Part shown: piece after piece, positions 42,739-52,702 of the stretch
Position numbering within the stretch: position 1 is the stretch's first letter
How the letters are laid out: each line of letters starts with the position of its first letter
NCBI GenBank assembly: GCA_903876665.1
Contig: CAIRAY010000122.1
Location: 1-64,000, forward strand
From: an uncultured Fibrobacterota bacterium
Lineage (GTDB): Bacteria; Fibrobacterota; Fibrobacteria; Fibrobacterales; Fibrobacteraceae
Length of the DNA: 64,000 nucleotides
Reading direction: 5' to 3'
Program-made: the position numbers and the translations under genes
Notes under the pieces: model-generated
Database searches by the model: none
What the model was told of the DNA's origin: nothing
What the model saw: the letters and a program-made list of their open reading frames with translations, nothing else

Positions 42739-43803
42739 TTAATCCACCGCAATCGTCAGACGAGATCCAATTTGCACAGAAGCTGCGGAGGCAGCTGTTG
42801 GGTCGCTGAAGGCAAAAAGTTGAAGCTTGGTGCGCTTGCCAAACTTCTGCACCAGGGCAATATTCCAATCAAAGGGACGATCCTTCAAGGCATTCCCATC
42901 ATTGATGTCCGCGACCTTGCGGTCCTTTTCAAATTGGCTTTCGATATTCACTTGGCTATTCTTGAGTCCGAGCATTGCCATGGGAATTTGCACACCCACA
43001 TTGGCCACGCCTTGCTGCTTCTCGACCAAAACTCCCTTAGTTACCACATCAATCATGGCCACTTCGGCATAGGGTATCAGGCCGGGCATGATGGTGTCTT
43101 GTAGCCGCACAAAAAACCGGTTGTACAACTTGTTTTTGGAGTCGGAATATCCGAGACTATCCAAAACATTTCCACGCCATCCCGCGTCGACCACCAATTT
43201 GATTTGAGGAACCTTCACCGTCTCCACCACCCTCACATATCCGGTGTTCATCAATTTATCGGAACCACCCACCAGAACGGCGGAAGAAACAGGGCCCGAC
43301 TTGTAGGTAAATTCAACCGCGTCATGGTAATACACCCGGCTCAGGAACAGCTTGGTTGGATCCACATTATTGTCGATATAATTACCAAATAATCCAACAA
43401 TGGAGTAATCCGAAGCCCAGCGTCCAATCCGGATGGAGAGATCCTTCATGGGCTTTAAGTCCACAATGGCCTTTTCCAAAACAAAATTATCGACCGCCTT
43501 GGTGGTAATGACGGAGTCCTTGTCCTTGGTCTTGTCGGCAAGAACCAAATTTCCAAAGGTCGGCCCAAACCCACGGATATTGAATTCACCTGTAACATCT
43601 TCTGCAGTGTACTTACCGCCAAAATTTGCGCGGATGTAATACTTGTCCAGCAAGTCTTGCGCACCATCATCCCACAGGCGTTTTTCGCCATGGAGCTGAA
43701 CGCTGGCCTTTACTTGGAATCCTTGGGGTGGAGTATCTGCGGACCAGGCGGCATTCGCCGCGAGAGCCATGCTTGCAAGTACAAGTGTTTTTGTCCCCTT
43801 CAT
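42739..43803 (-). CDS. Outer-membrane porin-like protein
   Basis: A 354-residue protein: signal peptide (cleavage after AWSA), then alternating amphipathic strands (FQVKASVQLHGEKRL, DKYYIRANFGG, LSIRIGRWASD) and a final short barrel strand ending TIAVD. The pattern is of a 16- to 18-strand porin; the exact family is not recognised. A perfect GGAGG stands before ATG 43803, with a good promoter and a strong palindrome upstream, so it is probably abundant and regulated. Confidence 0.72.
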   Translation of the reverse strand: MKGTKTLVLASMALAANAAWSADTPPQGFQVKASVQLHGEKRLWDDGAQDLLDKYYIRANFGGKYTAEDVTGEFNIRGFGPTFGNLVLADKTKDKDSVITTKAVDNFVLEKAIVDLKPMKDLSIRIGRWASDYSIVGLFGNYIDNNVDPTKLFLSRVYYHDAVEFTYKSGPVSSAVLVGGSDKLMNTGYVRVVETVKVPQIKLVVDAGWRGNVLDSLGYSDSKNKLYNRFFVRLQDTIMPGLIPYAEVAMIDVVTKGVLVEKQQGVANVGVQIPMAMLGLKNSQVNIESQFEKDRKVADINDGNALKDRPFDWNIALVQKFGKRTKLQLFAFSDPTAASAASVQIGSRLTIAVD

Positions 43804-43838
43804 AAGAACCTCCGATAAGAAATCAAGTTGTTGAAGAA

Positions 43839-43867
43839 AGAATATACAAGCCCGCTCTTTATGTCAA
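43839..43867 (-). promoter_or_regulatory. Sigma-70-type promoter of the porin-like gene
   Basis: On the minus strand TTGACA (43867-43862), a 17-base spacer and TATTCT (43844-43839); TATATT at 43846-43841 is an alternative -10. Confidence 0.65.
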
Positions 43868-43877
43868 TACATATTTT

Positions 43878-43898
43878 CCCTGTCAAATTTTGACAGGG
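43878..43898. promoter_or_regulatory. 10-1-10 palindrome upstream of the porin promoter
   Basis: Arms CCCTGTCAAA and TTTGACAGGG flank a single T with no mismatch, ending ten bases upstream of the -35. It also lies 14 bases past the stop of the histidine-kinase gene. Its length and symmetry suit a regulator operator; as a terminator its one-base loop would be unusual. Confidence 0.5.
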
Positions 43899-43912
43899 CA
43901 TTTCGCAAAGAA

Positions 43913-46061
43913 CTATTGCTGAACAGGCAAAATAACTTGAAAACTGGTTCCCCGTCCCACCTCGCTATGGAACAAAAGATCACCACGATGCTTTTGAATA
44001 ATACCATAGGATATGTATAGGCCAAGCCCTGTCCCCTGCCCCACCGCCTTGGTGGTGAAGAAGGGATCAAACAGGCGTGAGTAATGTTCCTTGGGGATTC
44101 CATGCCCGGTATCCGAAACAACCACCAGCACATGGGTGCCTTTATTCATGATCTTCAAGGAAATCACCCCTTCGCCCTCCATGGCCTGAGCCGCATTCAG
44201 CAAAAGATTGATAAATACCTGGGACAGCTGGATGCGACTTCCGAAAATGGCCGGCGCTTCGACATATTCCTTATTCACCTCGAAACGCTTTACCTGCCCC
44301 CAGACAATATTGAGGGCTTCATCCAACACTTCGGAAACGGAAAGTTCTTGCCAGGATGAATTGTCGGGATGCGAAAATGAACGCAGACTCCGCACGATTT
44401 CGATTACGCGGGCAAGGCCTTTTGCGGGACTCGGCAATCAGGTCGCCCACATCATTGCGGATTTGGTCGTAGCGCAATTCTTCTTTGGCCTGCCTCACTT
44501 CATTCACCACGGAATCAACCTTGCCGGGCTCCTGGTCCAGGACACCATATCCATCCAAAACTTTGTCGTAAACTTGTATGTAACGGGTGAGCATTTCCAA
44601 ATTCACATTGACAAAGCCAATGGGATTATTGATTTCGTGGGCGATGCCTGCGGAAAGCTGGCCCATCGCTTCCATCTTTTGCGCTTCCACCAGTTTGGCT
44701 TCCAGTTGCTTGCGCCCTTCAAGCTCGGACCGCATTTTGTCATTGACCAAAGCAAGCTCCGCAGTCCGCTGGCTGATCAGGCGCCGCAATCCTTGTTCGT
44801 GCCGTTCGCGACCTTCGCCCTGCTCCCTCTGGGCAGTGACATCGTGCATGACGATTCCAAAAATGGATGCCCCGAAGGCATTGGAGGCCACGGGAAAAAG
44901 ACTGAATTGCACGGGAAGCAGGCGTGATCCATCCCGGGTGACCAGCTCCAATTCTCCGAAAGCATGTCCATTCTGGACCGCCCGGTCAAACAGATTGCGC
45001 AACAGACTGCTTCCTGTGGCCCGGTTCACAATCTTGGAGAATGGCAGCCCCTCCCGCTCGCTCAGAGGAATGCCCAAATTTTCGACCAGGGCCCGGTTGC
45101 AATAGCTCATCTCGCCCTGGGATCCCACCAGACCAATCATCTCGGAGGTATTGTCTACCAAAGCCACAAGCATTCTACGATCCCTCTCGGACCGCTCCCG
45201 CTCGCTGACTTCCATGTCCAAACGATGGTGGATATCTACATAGTCCTTGAGCAAACCCAGGGCTGGCACCATGTAGGAAATCACCTTAAATATATGAGCC
45301 AAATTATAACTGTTGTCGAATAACTCCGTAGACCCAAAAGCCATGTGCAATTGCGCAACGATATCCGGAATTACGCTGATCCAGACCGCAAAAGAAAAAG
45401 AGTCCCTGCGGGCTGCGTGGAATTTGCGAAAAACCCACAAACCCGCAAGCGCATAAATAAACAAAGGAATCACATCCCAGGGGCGGGAAATCAGCAAATC
45501 CGGAAATACGATCTGGGGCAGGTTACTGGAGTTGGCCAAAAAATCCATGATCGCGAAAGCGGCAAGACCAAAAGCAATTGCGAGCAAAAAGAAGAACCGT
45601 GCATTGCCCCTCTCATTTCCCCGATATTTGCGGACCATCAGAATCATGACACCCAGGAGCAAAATGAAAATTCCAAAAGACCTGCCAATAGCCCAGGTAA
45701 AGGGAATCAAAAGGGACGAGTCCGCCGTGTTCTGAATAAACCGGTCCACCGCCAAGGTCTGAAACAGGTCGATGAACCCCCCCCAGAGGATTGAAATTCC
45801 GATAACCGGAGTCACAAAATCCCGACGCACATAGTAATGGAAAAAGGCCAGCGCAAACGTGAAAAACGCCATGCAGGTGGCGGACCACAGCAAAATAGTA
45901 TGAAGGAGAAGCCCACGGACATTGCCCAGGGGGCTAAATCCATCTGCCTTGAGCCCAAAGTCAACTCCCGCCAAATTGAGCAGACTAGGAACCACGCAAA
46001 TGAGTCCAACCATGGCTAAAAGCCACAGATTGAAGCGCAAAGGATGCCGGAAGGAAACCAT
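43913..46061 (-). pseudogene. Membrane PAS histidine kinase split by a +1 frameshift
   Basis: The first reading frame (from ATG 46061) encodes about eight transmembrane helices of MASE-like type, a PAS domain, a coiled coil and the DHp His motif (GIAHEINNPIGF). It then turns out of frame after DLIAESR. The adjoining frame continues with GLARVIEIVRSLRSF and a complete HATPase (LLLNAAQAM, DTGHGIP, GTGLGL) ending at 43913. Removing one A from the AAAA run (bases 44420-44423, TTTT on the plus strand) restores one ~715-residue kinase. It is either a recent inactivating indel or a sequence error. The promoter is excellent: TTGAAG-N17-TATAAT, then ATG after six bases. No adjacent response regulator. 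Confidence 0.8.
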
Positions 46062-46067
46062 AAGCGG

Positions 46068-46096
46068 ATTATACCCATTTATGGACAATCCTTCAA
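46068..46096 (-). promoter_or_regulatory. Promoter of the split kinase, leaderless type
   Basis: TTGAAG (46096-46091), a 17-base spacer and TATAAT (46073-46068) on the minus strand, six bases before ATG 46061. Confidence 0.7.
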
Positions 46097-46123
46097 TGGA
46101 TTCTGCATTTCTACTTTTATTCC

Positions 46124-47533
46124 ATGGCTAAAGTACACCCTCCCGGAGGTTTGCGGGAACTGCTGCTGGTTTCAGTTCCCCTGATTCTGAGCGCAGGCTC
46201 GTCCTCCATTCAGCAATTCATTGACCGGGTCTTCCTCAGTCACTGGTCCCCGGTATCCGTTGCCGCAGGAATGCCGGCGGGTGCGCTCAACTTTTCCTTC
46301 CTGTGCATTTTCATGGGAACCGCCTTTTACTGTGGCACCTTTATTTCCCAATACCAAGGTGCAAAACGGAATGACCAGATTGGCCCGGCCATGTGGCAAG
46401 GAGTCTGGATCGGGCTGGTGGGTGCCATCGCCATGATTCCTCCCATCATTTTTGCTCCCGGGTTTTTTGCCTTTTTCAATCATCCGCCTGCTGTGATCGC
46501 CGAGGAAGTGATCTATTTTCGCATTCTAACCCTAGGCACTTTTCCCATCGTGGCCTCCAGCGCACTTTCCTGTTTTTTCAGCGGTCGCGGAGACACCTGG
46601 ACCGTGCTGTGGGTGAATTTGACCATTAGCATCGTCAATGCAGTTCTCGACTACGCCATGATTTTTGGGCATGGTCCCTTCCCCGCCATGGGGATTGAGG
46701 GCGCTGCCATTGCCACGGTAATCGCCCATTCGGTGGCCTTGGTGATTTACCTGGTCCTGGTCCTGCGTCCCAAGAACCAGACCGTTTTCCATACCCGCAG
46801 TGGTTGGCGCTTCAACCCGGAACTGATGAGGAGATTGTTGCGCTTTGGACTTCCCAGCGGCCTGCACTGGTTTGTGGACATCGCCGGATTTACCGTATTC
46901 AACTTGCTTCTGGGCCAACTGGGGGTGGTCGCTTTGGCTGCCACGAATATTGCTTTTCAGATTGACCTGCTCGGTCTGATTCCCATGACCGGAATCGGAA
47001 TCGGCGTTTCCATTTTGGTGGGGAAGTACATCGGTGCAGGCCAAGTTGAAGATGCGGAGCGGGCCGGATGGTCGGGAATGAAAATGGCACTCCTCTACAT
47101 CATTCCTTTATCGACAGCCTATGTCCTTTTACCCGATCTGTTCCTCTTGCCTTTCCGGGAGGCGGGTGGAAAAAATAACGAGGTTCTTGCCGTCGCCTCT
47201 TCGCTCCTGGTTTTCGCGGCGGTGGTCTCTATTTTTGATGCCGTGGCCATCGCCACCAGTTCCGCCATCAAAGGCGCCGGAGACACCCACTTTGTAGTTT
47301 GGCTTTTGGCAATTACATCTCCCTTTTGTCTTATTCTTCCCACTTGGCTCGCCTTATCCGTATTCCACTGTGGCCTTTTTGCCGTCTGGACCATTGCCAT
47401 CACCTATTGGTGTTCGCTCGCCATTGGATTTTTCTTACGCTTCCGCCAAGGAAAATGGAAGACCATGAAAGTCATCGAAGAAGAACTGCAAATTCCCGAA
47501 GTTCAAGAGCCGATCGACTTATTACCTAGATAA
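46124..47533 (+). CDS. MATE-family multidrug efflux transporter
   Basis: A 469-residue protein with twelve predicted transmembrane helices in two related halves. MATE/NorM signatures are visible (SVPLILSAGSSSIQQFIDRV in helix 1, LPSGLHWFVDIAGF at the start of the second half). It exports cationic drugs or metabolites using Na+ or H+. TACTTT ends six bases before ATG 46124 with no Shine-Dalgarno sequence. The 3' end overlaps the convergent GH9 gene by 31 bases. Confidence 0.92.
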   Translation: MAKVHPPGGLRELLLVSVPLILSAGSSSIQQFIDRVFLSHWSPVSVAAGMPAGALNFSFLCIFMGTAFYCGTFISQYQGAKRNDQIGPAMWQGVWIGLVGAIAMIPPIIFAPGFFAFFNHPPAVIAEEVIYFRILTLGTFPIVASSALSCFFSGRGDTWTVLWVNLTISIVNAVLDYAMIFGHGPFPAMGIEGAAIATVIAHSVALVIYLVLVLRPKNQTVFHTRSGWRFNPELMRRLLRFGLPSGLHWFVDIAGFTVFNLLLGQLGVVALAATNIAFQIDLLGLIPMTGIGIGVSILVGKYIGAGQVEDAERAGWSGMKMALLYIIPLSTAYVLLPDLFLLPFREAGGKNNEVLAVASSLLVFAAVVSIFDAVAIATSSAIKGAGDTHFVVWLLAITSPFCLILPTWLALSVFHCGLFAVWTIAITYWCSLAIGFFLRFRQGKWKTMKVIEEELQIPEVQEPIDLLPR

Positions 47534-49179
47534 TACGTCGATAAACCTGCGGCCAGGTAAGCGACGGGCGCACTCCAATTGATGGCGATCTCATTAGATG
47601 CATAGGAAAACAAATGGTCCTGGTACGCCAAAGCAGGGGCACTACTCGGATATTCCGGACAATTTCGCGCATCTTGCCGTCCCGGATTGGGACCGCCGAC
47701 CAAAAGTCCCGGAACCGGCGCAATGACAGCGTCCGCCTCGGAAATTCGATGATGGGGGTGCAGAGGAGACTGAAGCCCCTGACCCGTAATGAAGCACATG
47801 CGCAGAGGATTGCACCCCACTAAATAATCCATCATATGGACAGAGGCCTCGAGATAAGCAACTTTATTTGTCAACTGGTACGCAACCAAAAGGACTACCC
47901 CCTGATTGGCGGCCATGCCGTTGGAGCCCCAGACAAAATCTTCCATGGTCATGCTGACGCGGTAGGCATTCCGCGACTGGCGTTCCAGGAGCTGATCTGC
48001 GAGGCCCAATAAAATATTTCGCGACCAAAGATCATTGCGCCGCAGAGCCATTGAAATGAGCCCAAGGGAACCCACGCGTTGCCAAACGGGTATCCCGTAA
48101 TCTCCGGTCTGGGCACTCCGAGCAATACGTTCAAATTCTTCTTCTCCTGTCGAAATAAATAATTCGAAGGCCGCCCACTGTAGCTCATCTTCCAGTTGCT
48201 CGTCATCGTATCGCCCCGTCCTCACGTCTTCCGGCTGACGGTAAGGCCGCTGGGGATTCTCCATGCCCCAAACAAATGCCTGCCGGGCCATTTGAATGCA
48301 CTGCGTAGCGAACACCGCGTCAAAGGGCTGGTAAATCCGGCTTGCCTGGGCCATGGTCGCAGCAAAATGAAAACTCGCGGCCGTACTTTTCATCACGGCA
48401 TAGCGGGCGTTCTTACATTCCTCAGGCATAACCATGGCATCAAAGCGCAAATTGGTAAGCTTGTGATACACCCCTCCGTCCAAGGGATCCTGCATGCATT
48501 GCATCCAGTCCAGATTCCATTTCACCTCGGCGAGCAGATCAGGGAGCGGGCCACGGCTCTCGGGAATATTGAGGGCCAGGGTTTTTGCATAGGCCGGGAA
48601 ATTCTCATAAATGGACAGCAAAGTCCAGACGCTGATTCCAGAATTTACCATGTACTTGTTATAATCTCCCGCATCATACCAACCCTTGGGCGCGGAGATC
48701 ACGGTGCCCTCCGGACGGGACTCACTCGCCGCACTCGCGTGGATCAGCACCGACGAATCGGGATGGCCGGCCTGGCGGGCAAAGGCCCCCGCATGCTCTT
48801 CCTTAAGCTCCATGGAGGCTCGCTGAAAATAGAAGCCCTTGAGCAAGGCGACAGACAAATCCACCCAGGGAGCCTGCTCCACCCGGACAGGCAAACGAAT
48901 GCCATAGGAAGGTATTTCGATGACATACTCGCCTGCTTGGGTGACGCAGGAGAAGTCCAAAGCCCGGGAGGCTCCGGTATCCGCTTCCCAACATTTCGCT
49001 TCACCCAACTCGCCATTGCACACAACACATCCAAGGGAGGAATAGACGCAGAAACTTGTAGCCCCTGCATCCTGGACCACAAGGATCTTAGGACCTTGGG
49101 CCGCAAAGCCCACCTGCGAAAATCCGACCCGGTCCAGGATTTCCGCATTGACCTGATGCTGTTTTTCAACGACCTTCAT
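47503..49179 (-). CDS. GH9 cellulase/cellodextrinase without signal peptide
   Basis: A 558-residue GH9: N-terminal Ig-like domain (about 10-95), then the (alpha/alpha)6 barrel. Catalytic motifs are present: KGWYDAGDYNKY (Asp base and nucleophilic-water Asp), PHHRIS, and SYASNEIAINW with the acid Glu near residue 535. The N-terminus (MKVVEKQHQVNAEI) is charged with no signal peptide, so it is probably cytoplasmic and would cleave imported cello-oligosaccharides. Cysteines in the N-terminal domain fit a reducing location. Its start overlaps the secreted GH9 gene by 14 bases, so both are made from one mRNA. Confidence 0.93.
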   Translation of the reverse strand: MKVVEKQHQVNAEILDRVGFSQVGFAAQGPKILVVQDAGATSFCVYSSLGCVVCNGELGEAKCWEADTGASRALDFSCVTQAGEYVIEIPSYGIRLPVRVEQAPWVDLSVALLKGFYFQRASMELKEEHAGAFARQAGHPDSSVLIHASAASESRPEGTVISAPKGWYDAGDYNKYMVNSGISVWTLLSIYENFPAYAKTLALNIPESRGPLPDLLAEVKWNLDWMQCMQDPLDGGVYHKLTNLRFDAMVMPEECKNARYAVMKSTAASFHFAATMAQASRIYQPFDAVFATQCIQMARQAFVWGMENPQRPYRQPEDVRTGRYDDEQLEDELQWAAFELFISTGEEEFERIARSAQTGDYGIPVWQRVGSLGLISMALRRNDLWSRNILLGLADQLLERQSRNAYRVSMTMEDFVWGSNGMAANQGVVLLVAYQLTNKVAYLEASVHMMDYLVGCNPLRMCFITGQGLQSPLHPHHRISEADAVIAPVPGLLVGGPNPGRQDARNCPEYPSSAPALAYQDHLFSYASNEIAINWSAPVAYLAAGLSTYYLGNKSIGS

Positions 49180-51841
49180 GGACCCAACGAGCCGATTGAT
49201 TGATGTGGGAGGTCTTCACCCGGACCACGGCTACCCCGCGGAACTGGCCAACCAGTGAGCTCAAATCCACCCGATCCAATGCGCCTGCCAGGTAGTTCAG
49301 CTCACCCAATTTGGAACCATCCAGACCAAAGAGACGAACCGCGACACCTTCTCCGGTAGGGGCCTGCACTTGTAGCCAGCGACCTTGGATGTGCATCGAC
49401 CCTTGGAGCGGGCTTGCATATTGAGGAGTTTTTATATCCGTTACAATATCGCCAGGCTTGGTTCCGGTAATCAGTTTGAGACTCACGTTGTCGAAAGCAA
49501 CCCATGCCGTGTCTGCGCCCACAAAAAACCGAATCGTTACATTTTCATCCATATTTTTTGAAATGGAGAAGGAGACTCGATAATGAGAAAATGAATTTGG
49601 ACCCACGGTTACGGCAAAAGTCGCCAACTGGCCTTCCAGTCCCAAAAGTTCCCCAGTAACCGGGCGGGTGGCGAGGGATTTTGCATCAAACTCAAGCGTA
49701 TAGGATTGCCCCTTGGCGACCCGGATTCCCCTCTGTAACATATAGACCTTGGTAATTGCAGTTCCAGGAAGGAAGGGAATGATATTCAAGGAGCTATCCG
49801 CGCTCCAAGACATTTGGGGCCAGGCGGCAATGGTTCCATCGATATAGGGAGATGCTTCCCAATAATGGAGACTATCGATAAACTTCCCATTCTTGATCAG
49901 CTCGACTCCAGGATTTTCGAAAATGCCCTGAATGTAGAGATCTTTGCTGATGACCAAGGTCGTGTCCACATTTGCTCCCCCCAGGGCTCCCGACCATCCC
50001 AAAAACACCGAACCCGATGTTGGTGCGCCCACAATATGGAGCGTATCTCCCACGGTATAGGAAGCCTTCTGCGGAGTAACCGAAATGGTGCCATTTCCGA
50101 GCACATCGAGCACGAGCCCGGGGCTGAATGTGGCAATGGAATTTTGCGAATTGCCACCCAATACCGCATCAATGCTTCCTAACAGAGCGAGCACCGGGGC
50201 CTGCCAGTTGATGGCGATTTCATTGGTGGCGTAGCTTCCCACAATATCCGCGTAGCAAGATGCAGGCAAGCAGCCCGCCAGTTTGGTTGCAGCACCGTCA
50301 GCCGTTGGAACACTTTCGTTGGGCCCTCCAACCACATAACCCGGAAGGGGATCCACGATCCCATCGCCTTGCATGATACGCGAATGCGGAGCTTTGGGGA
50401 ACTTGTTTCCGATGCCGGTGAGATAGGTGGTGCTCAAAGGATTGCGGCCCAGGAGATAATCTGCGATTTCGGCTGCGGCCCGGATGTAGGACGTATCCTT
50501 TTCAAACTGGAAGGCGACGACCAAATTCATTGCATCGCTTGCGATGCCCCCGTTGCTACCCCAGTTGAAGTCCATGTTGGGCAAGCGATATGGATTCGCG
50601 GAAATTTGCGTCTTCATGGCATCGGCCCTGGTTTTGATCAGGGCACGGGCTGCAGTTTTCAATGTGGCGTCGGGAGCCACGCCGTCTTCCAGAGAAAGGC
50701 TATAAAGACCGAGGGTCCAGACCTGGGGCCAATCCGCTTTGGCTGCAGAACCAAGTCCCGTGGCGGAAGGCTTGTAGGTTGCCTTTCCCGTGGTCAACCA
50801 CAGCTCGCATTTGGCCCAGAAGAATTCATCGGTGAAAGTCCCGTCTCCATAATATCCGGTATTCACATCAGGGAACAAGCTGCCGCCACCTTGGCCATAG
50901 GCTATGGAATTATTTACGGAAGCCCACGCATAGGCAGCCTCTGCGGCTACTGTAAGACTATCGGAAAAGGCTGGGTCCAAGACGGAGTAGCGACGGGCGG
51001 CCTGAGCAATTATCCCGGCAAAATCCAACGTTGAAGCGGTCGTTTTTCCGATAACCCAACGTTTGCTCGCGTCTTTGCCGGGCAAAACCATGGCCTCAAA
51101 ATTTTTGGGGGTAATTTTAAAATACACTCCACCATCCGTGGCCTGCATGCGCAACAGCCATTCAAGCTCCCAACGCGTTTCGTCAAGCAGATCGGCGCGC
51201 CCATTTCCACTCTCGGGAATATTCATGATGGAATCACCGGAATACTGGGGGAAGGTTCCTAGGAAGGTTTGCATAATTCCCATAGTGACACCGGCATTGA
51301 CCAAATATTTACCATAATCGCCCGCATCGTACCAACCCTTCTGGACATTGCGGGTTGCGCCCGTGCCCATCTTCAGGCTATCATGATAAGCGACCGCAGT
51401 ATCCGGATGCCCAAAGGGGCGCGCAAATTTTCCACCATTTTCGGCCTTGATGTCCGTCGATGCGCGCCAGAAGAAGAAGGCTCGCTGAACATCACGATAT
51501 GCGGAGGCATAGGCCTTAGTGCTGATGCGGAATGGTTCGGAACGACCCACATCCTTGATTTCAACATAATAGAGACCTTCTGTCTGCAAACTAGATAAAT
51601 CGCCCTGCTGAACTAGTTCACCCGATTTGTCCCAGGAAGTTTGTGCGGACAAAGCCGCACTCAGTACCTGACTATTGTCCGATACTTTTTTTACCAAAAA
51701 CGAATCCGCATGGACATGGGCTAGCACAAATACTTTGTTACTTGTTGGATAATAACCCAGCTGATTCATGCGGATCACACCTGCCTGGGAAATTCCCACC
51801 AGTGAAGCACAAATTAAAGCGACCGAAAATATTTTTGCCAT
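49166..51841 (-). CDS. Secreted multidomain GH9 endoglucanase
   Basis: An 891-residue enzyme. In order: signal peptide (cleavage after SQAG), Ig-like CelD_N domain (RMNQLGYYPTSNKVFVL), GH9 catalytic barrel (KGWYDAGDYGKY; PHSRI; SYATNEIAINW with acid Glu near 541), a small beta domain like divergent InlB B-repeats (GNGTISVTPQKASYTVGD ... FLGWSGA), a CBM4/9-like module (NGKFIDSLHYWE ... WVAFDNVSLKL), and a C-terminal sorting-like module. It should hydrolyse cellulose outside the cell. A perfect GGAGG precedes ATG 51841. Confidence 0.93.
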   Translation of the reverse strand: MAKIFSVALICASLVGISQAGVIRMNQLGYYPTSNKVFVLAHVHADSFLVKKVSDNSQVLSAALSAQTSWDKSGELVQQGDLSSLQTEGLYYVEIKDVGRSEPFRISTKAYASAYRDVQRAFFFWRASTDIKAENGGKFARPFGHPDTAVAYHDSLKMGTGATRNVQKGWYDAGDYGKYLVNAGVTMGIMQTFLGTFPQYSGDSIMNIPESGNGRADLLDETRWELEWLLRMQATDGGVYFKITPKNFEAMVLPGKDASKRWVIGKTTASTLDFAGIIAQAARRYSVLDPAFSDSLTVAAEAAYAWASVNNSIAYGQGGGSLFPDVNTGYYGDGTFTDEFFWAKCELWLTTGKATYKPSATGLGSAAKADWPQVWTLGLYSLSLEDGVAPDATLKTAARALIKTRADAMKTQISANPYRLPNMDFNWGSNGGIASDAMNLVVAFQFEKDTSYIRAAAEIADYLLGRNPLSTTYLTGIGNKFPKAPHSRIMQGDGIVDPLPGYVVGGPNESVPTADGAATKLAGCLPASCYADIVGSYATNEIAINWQAPVLALLGSIDAVLGGNSQNSIATFSPGLVLDVLGNGTISVTPQKASYTVGDTLHIVGAPTSGSVFLGWSGALGGANVDTTLVISKDLYIQGIFENPGVELIKNGKFIDSLHYWEASPYIDGTIAAWPQMSWSADSSLNIIPFLPGTAITKVYMLQRGIRVAKGQSYTLEFDAKSLATRPVTGELLGLEGQLATFAVTVGPNSFSHYRVSFSISKNMDENVTIRFFVGADTAWVAFDNVSLKLITGTKPGDIVTDIKTPQYASPLQGSMHIQGRWLQVQAPTGEGVAVRLFGLDGSKLGELNYLAGALDRVDLSSLVGQFRGVAVVRVKTSHINQSARWVHEGR

Positions 51842-51931
51842 GAGGCCTCCAATTGATACCCCAAACCTATCTCCAAAAGGGATTCACCCCATGACCCCAA
51901 TTGGAGGAATCGTTTACCCGGGGAAACGCAC

Positions 51932-51960
51932 AAAAAAGGCCATCCTTGTGGGATGGCCTT
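51932..51960 (-). terminator. Strong terminator of the four-repeat protein gene
   Basis: On the minus strand AAGGCCATCC pairs with GGATGGCCTT around a five-base loop, followed by a run of T. Confidence 0.9.
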
Positions 51961-51980
51961 GATACTCAAAATCTTTTGGA

Positions 51981-52646
51981 TTAGAGTGGGAACTTTGGAG
52001 CGAAGTCCTTGGCCTTGAACACCTTGGTCCAAGCCTTGCCAGGAATGGAATACTTGGCAAACTGGGAACCATCAGCGGAGAAGAGCCAGTAGTTGTCTTC
52101 TGTAGGATGGTACATGACTGCACCGGCTGCTGCGATTGGATTACCTGGTGCGAAATCCTTGATTGCAAAGATCTCAGACCAGCTCTTGGTGGCCAAGGTG
52201 AACTTGGCAAACTGGGAGCCGTCCTTGCTGAATACGTAGAAGATGTTTTCGTTGCCATTGAAGGCAAAGGAGGAGAGGTTGGTGAACGGGCACTTTGGAG
52301 CAAACTGAGCGGATTTGAATACCTTGGACCAGCTCTTGGTGGCCAAGTCAAACTTGGCAAACTGGGAGCCATCTTTGCTCAACACCCAGTAGTTGTTCTC
52401 GTTAGGATGATACATCAAGCCACCGATCGCGTCGAAAGGCATGCCAGGTGCGAAGGACTTAGCCACATCGACCGCGCTCCAGGACTTGGTGCCGAGATCA
52501 AATTTGGCGAATTTTGCGCCATCACCGCTGACGACCCAGAAGACCTTTTCGGTCTGGTGGAACATCGCTGCTGCGATGTTTTGAGCGGAAACGGTTGCGA
52601 CCGACACAACGAGAGTTGCGAGGGCGAGAATTTTCATTGCTTTCAT
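51981..52646 (-). CDS. Secreted protein of four 50-residue repeats
   Basis: A 221-residue protein: signal peptide (cleavage after VSAQ), then four tandem 50-aa repeats with the core DGSQFAKFDLATKSWS and (D/A)FAPG(N/M)P, each with MYHPNENNYWVLSK-like strands. The repeat resembles a beta-propeller blade; four blades would match a hemopexin-like fold, but no homolog is named. ATG 52646 follows a strong GGAGG, whereas starts up to 52694 lie before the signal peptide. Consensus promoter, strong ribosome site and strong terminator mark it as a highly expressed single-gene unit. Function unknown; surface binding is plausible. Confidence 0.75.
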   Translation of the reverse strand: MKAMKILALATLVVSVATVSAQNIAAAMFHQTEKVFWVVSGDGAKFAKFDLGTKSWSAVDVAKSFAPGMPFDAIGGLMYHPNENNYWVLSKDGSQFAKFDLATKSWSKVFKSAQFAPKCPFTNLSSFAFNGNENIFYVFSKDGSQFAKFTLATKSWSEIFAIKDFAPGNPIAAAGAVMYHPTEDNYWLFSADGSQFAKYSIPGKAWTKVFKAKDFAPKFPL

Positions 52647-52702
52647 GATGCCTCCAAGCTTTAGCTTGATTTGGGTTACTGGTTTAGGATCCAATGCGCA
52701 AG

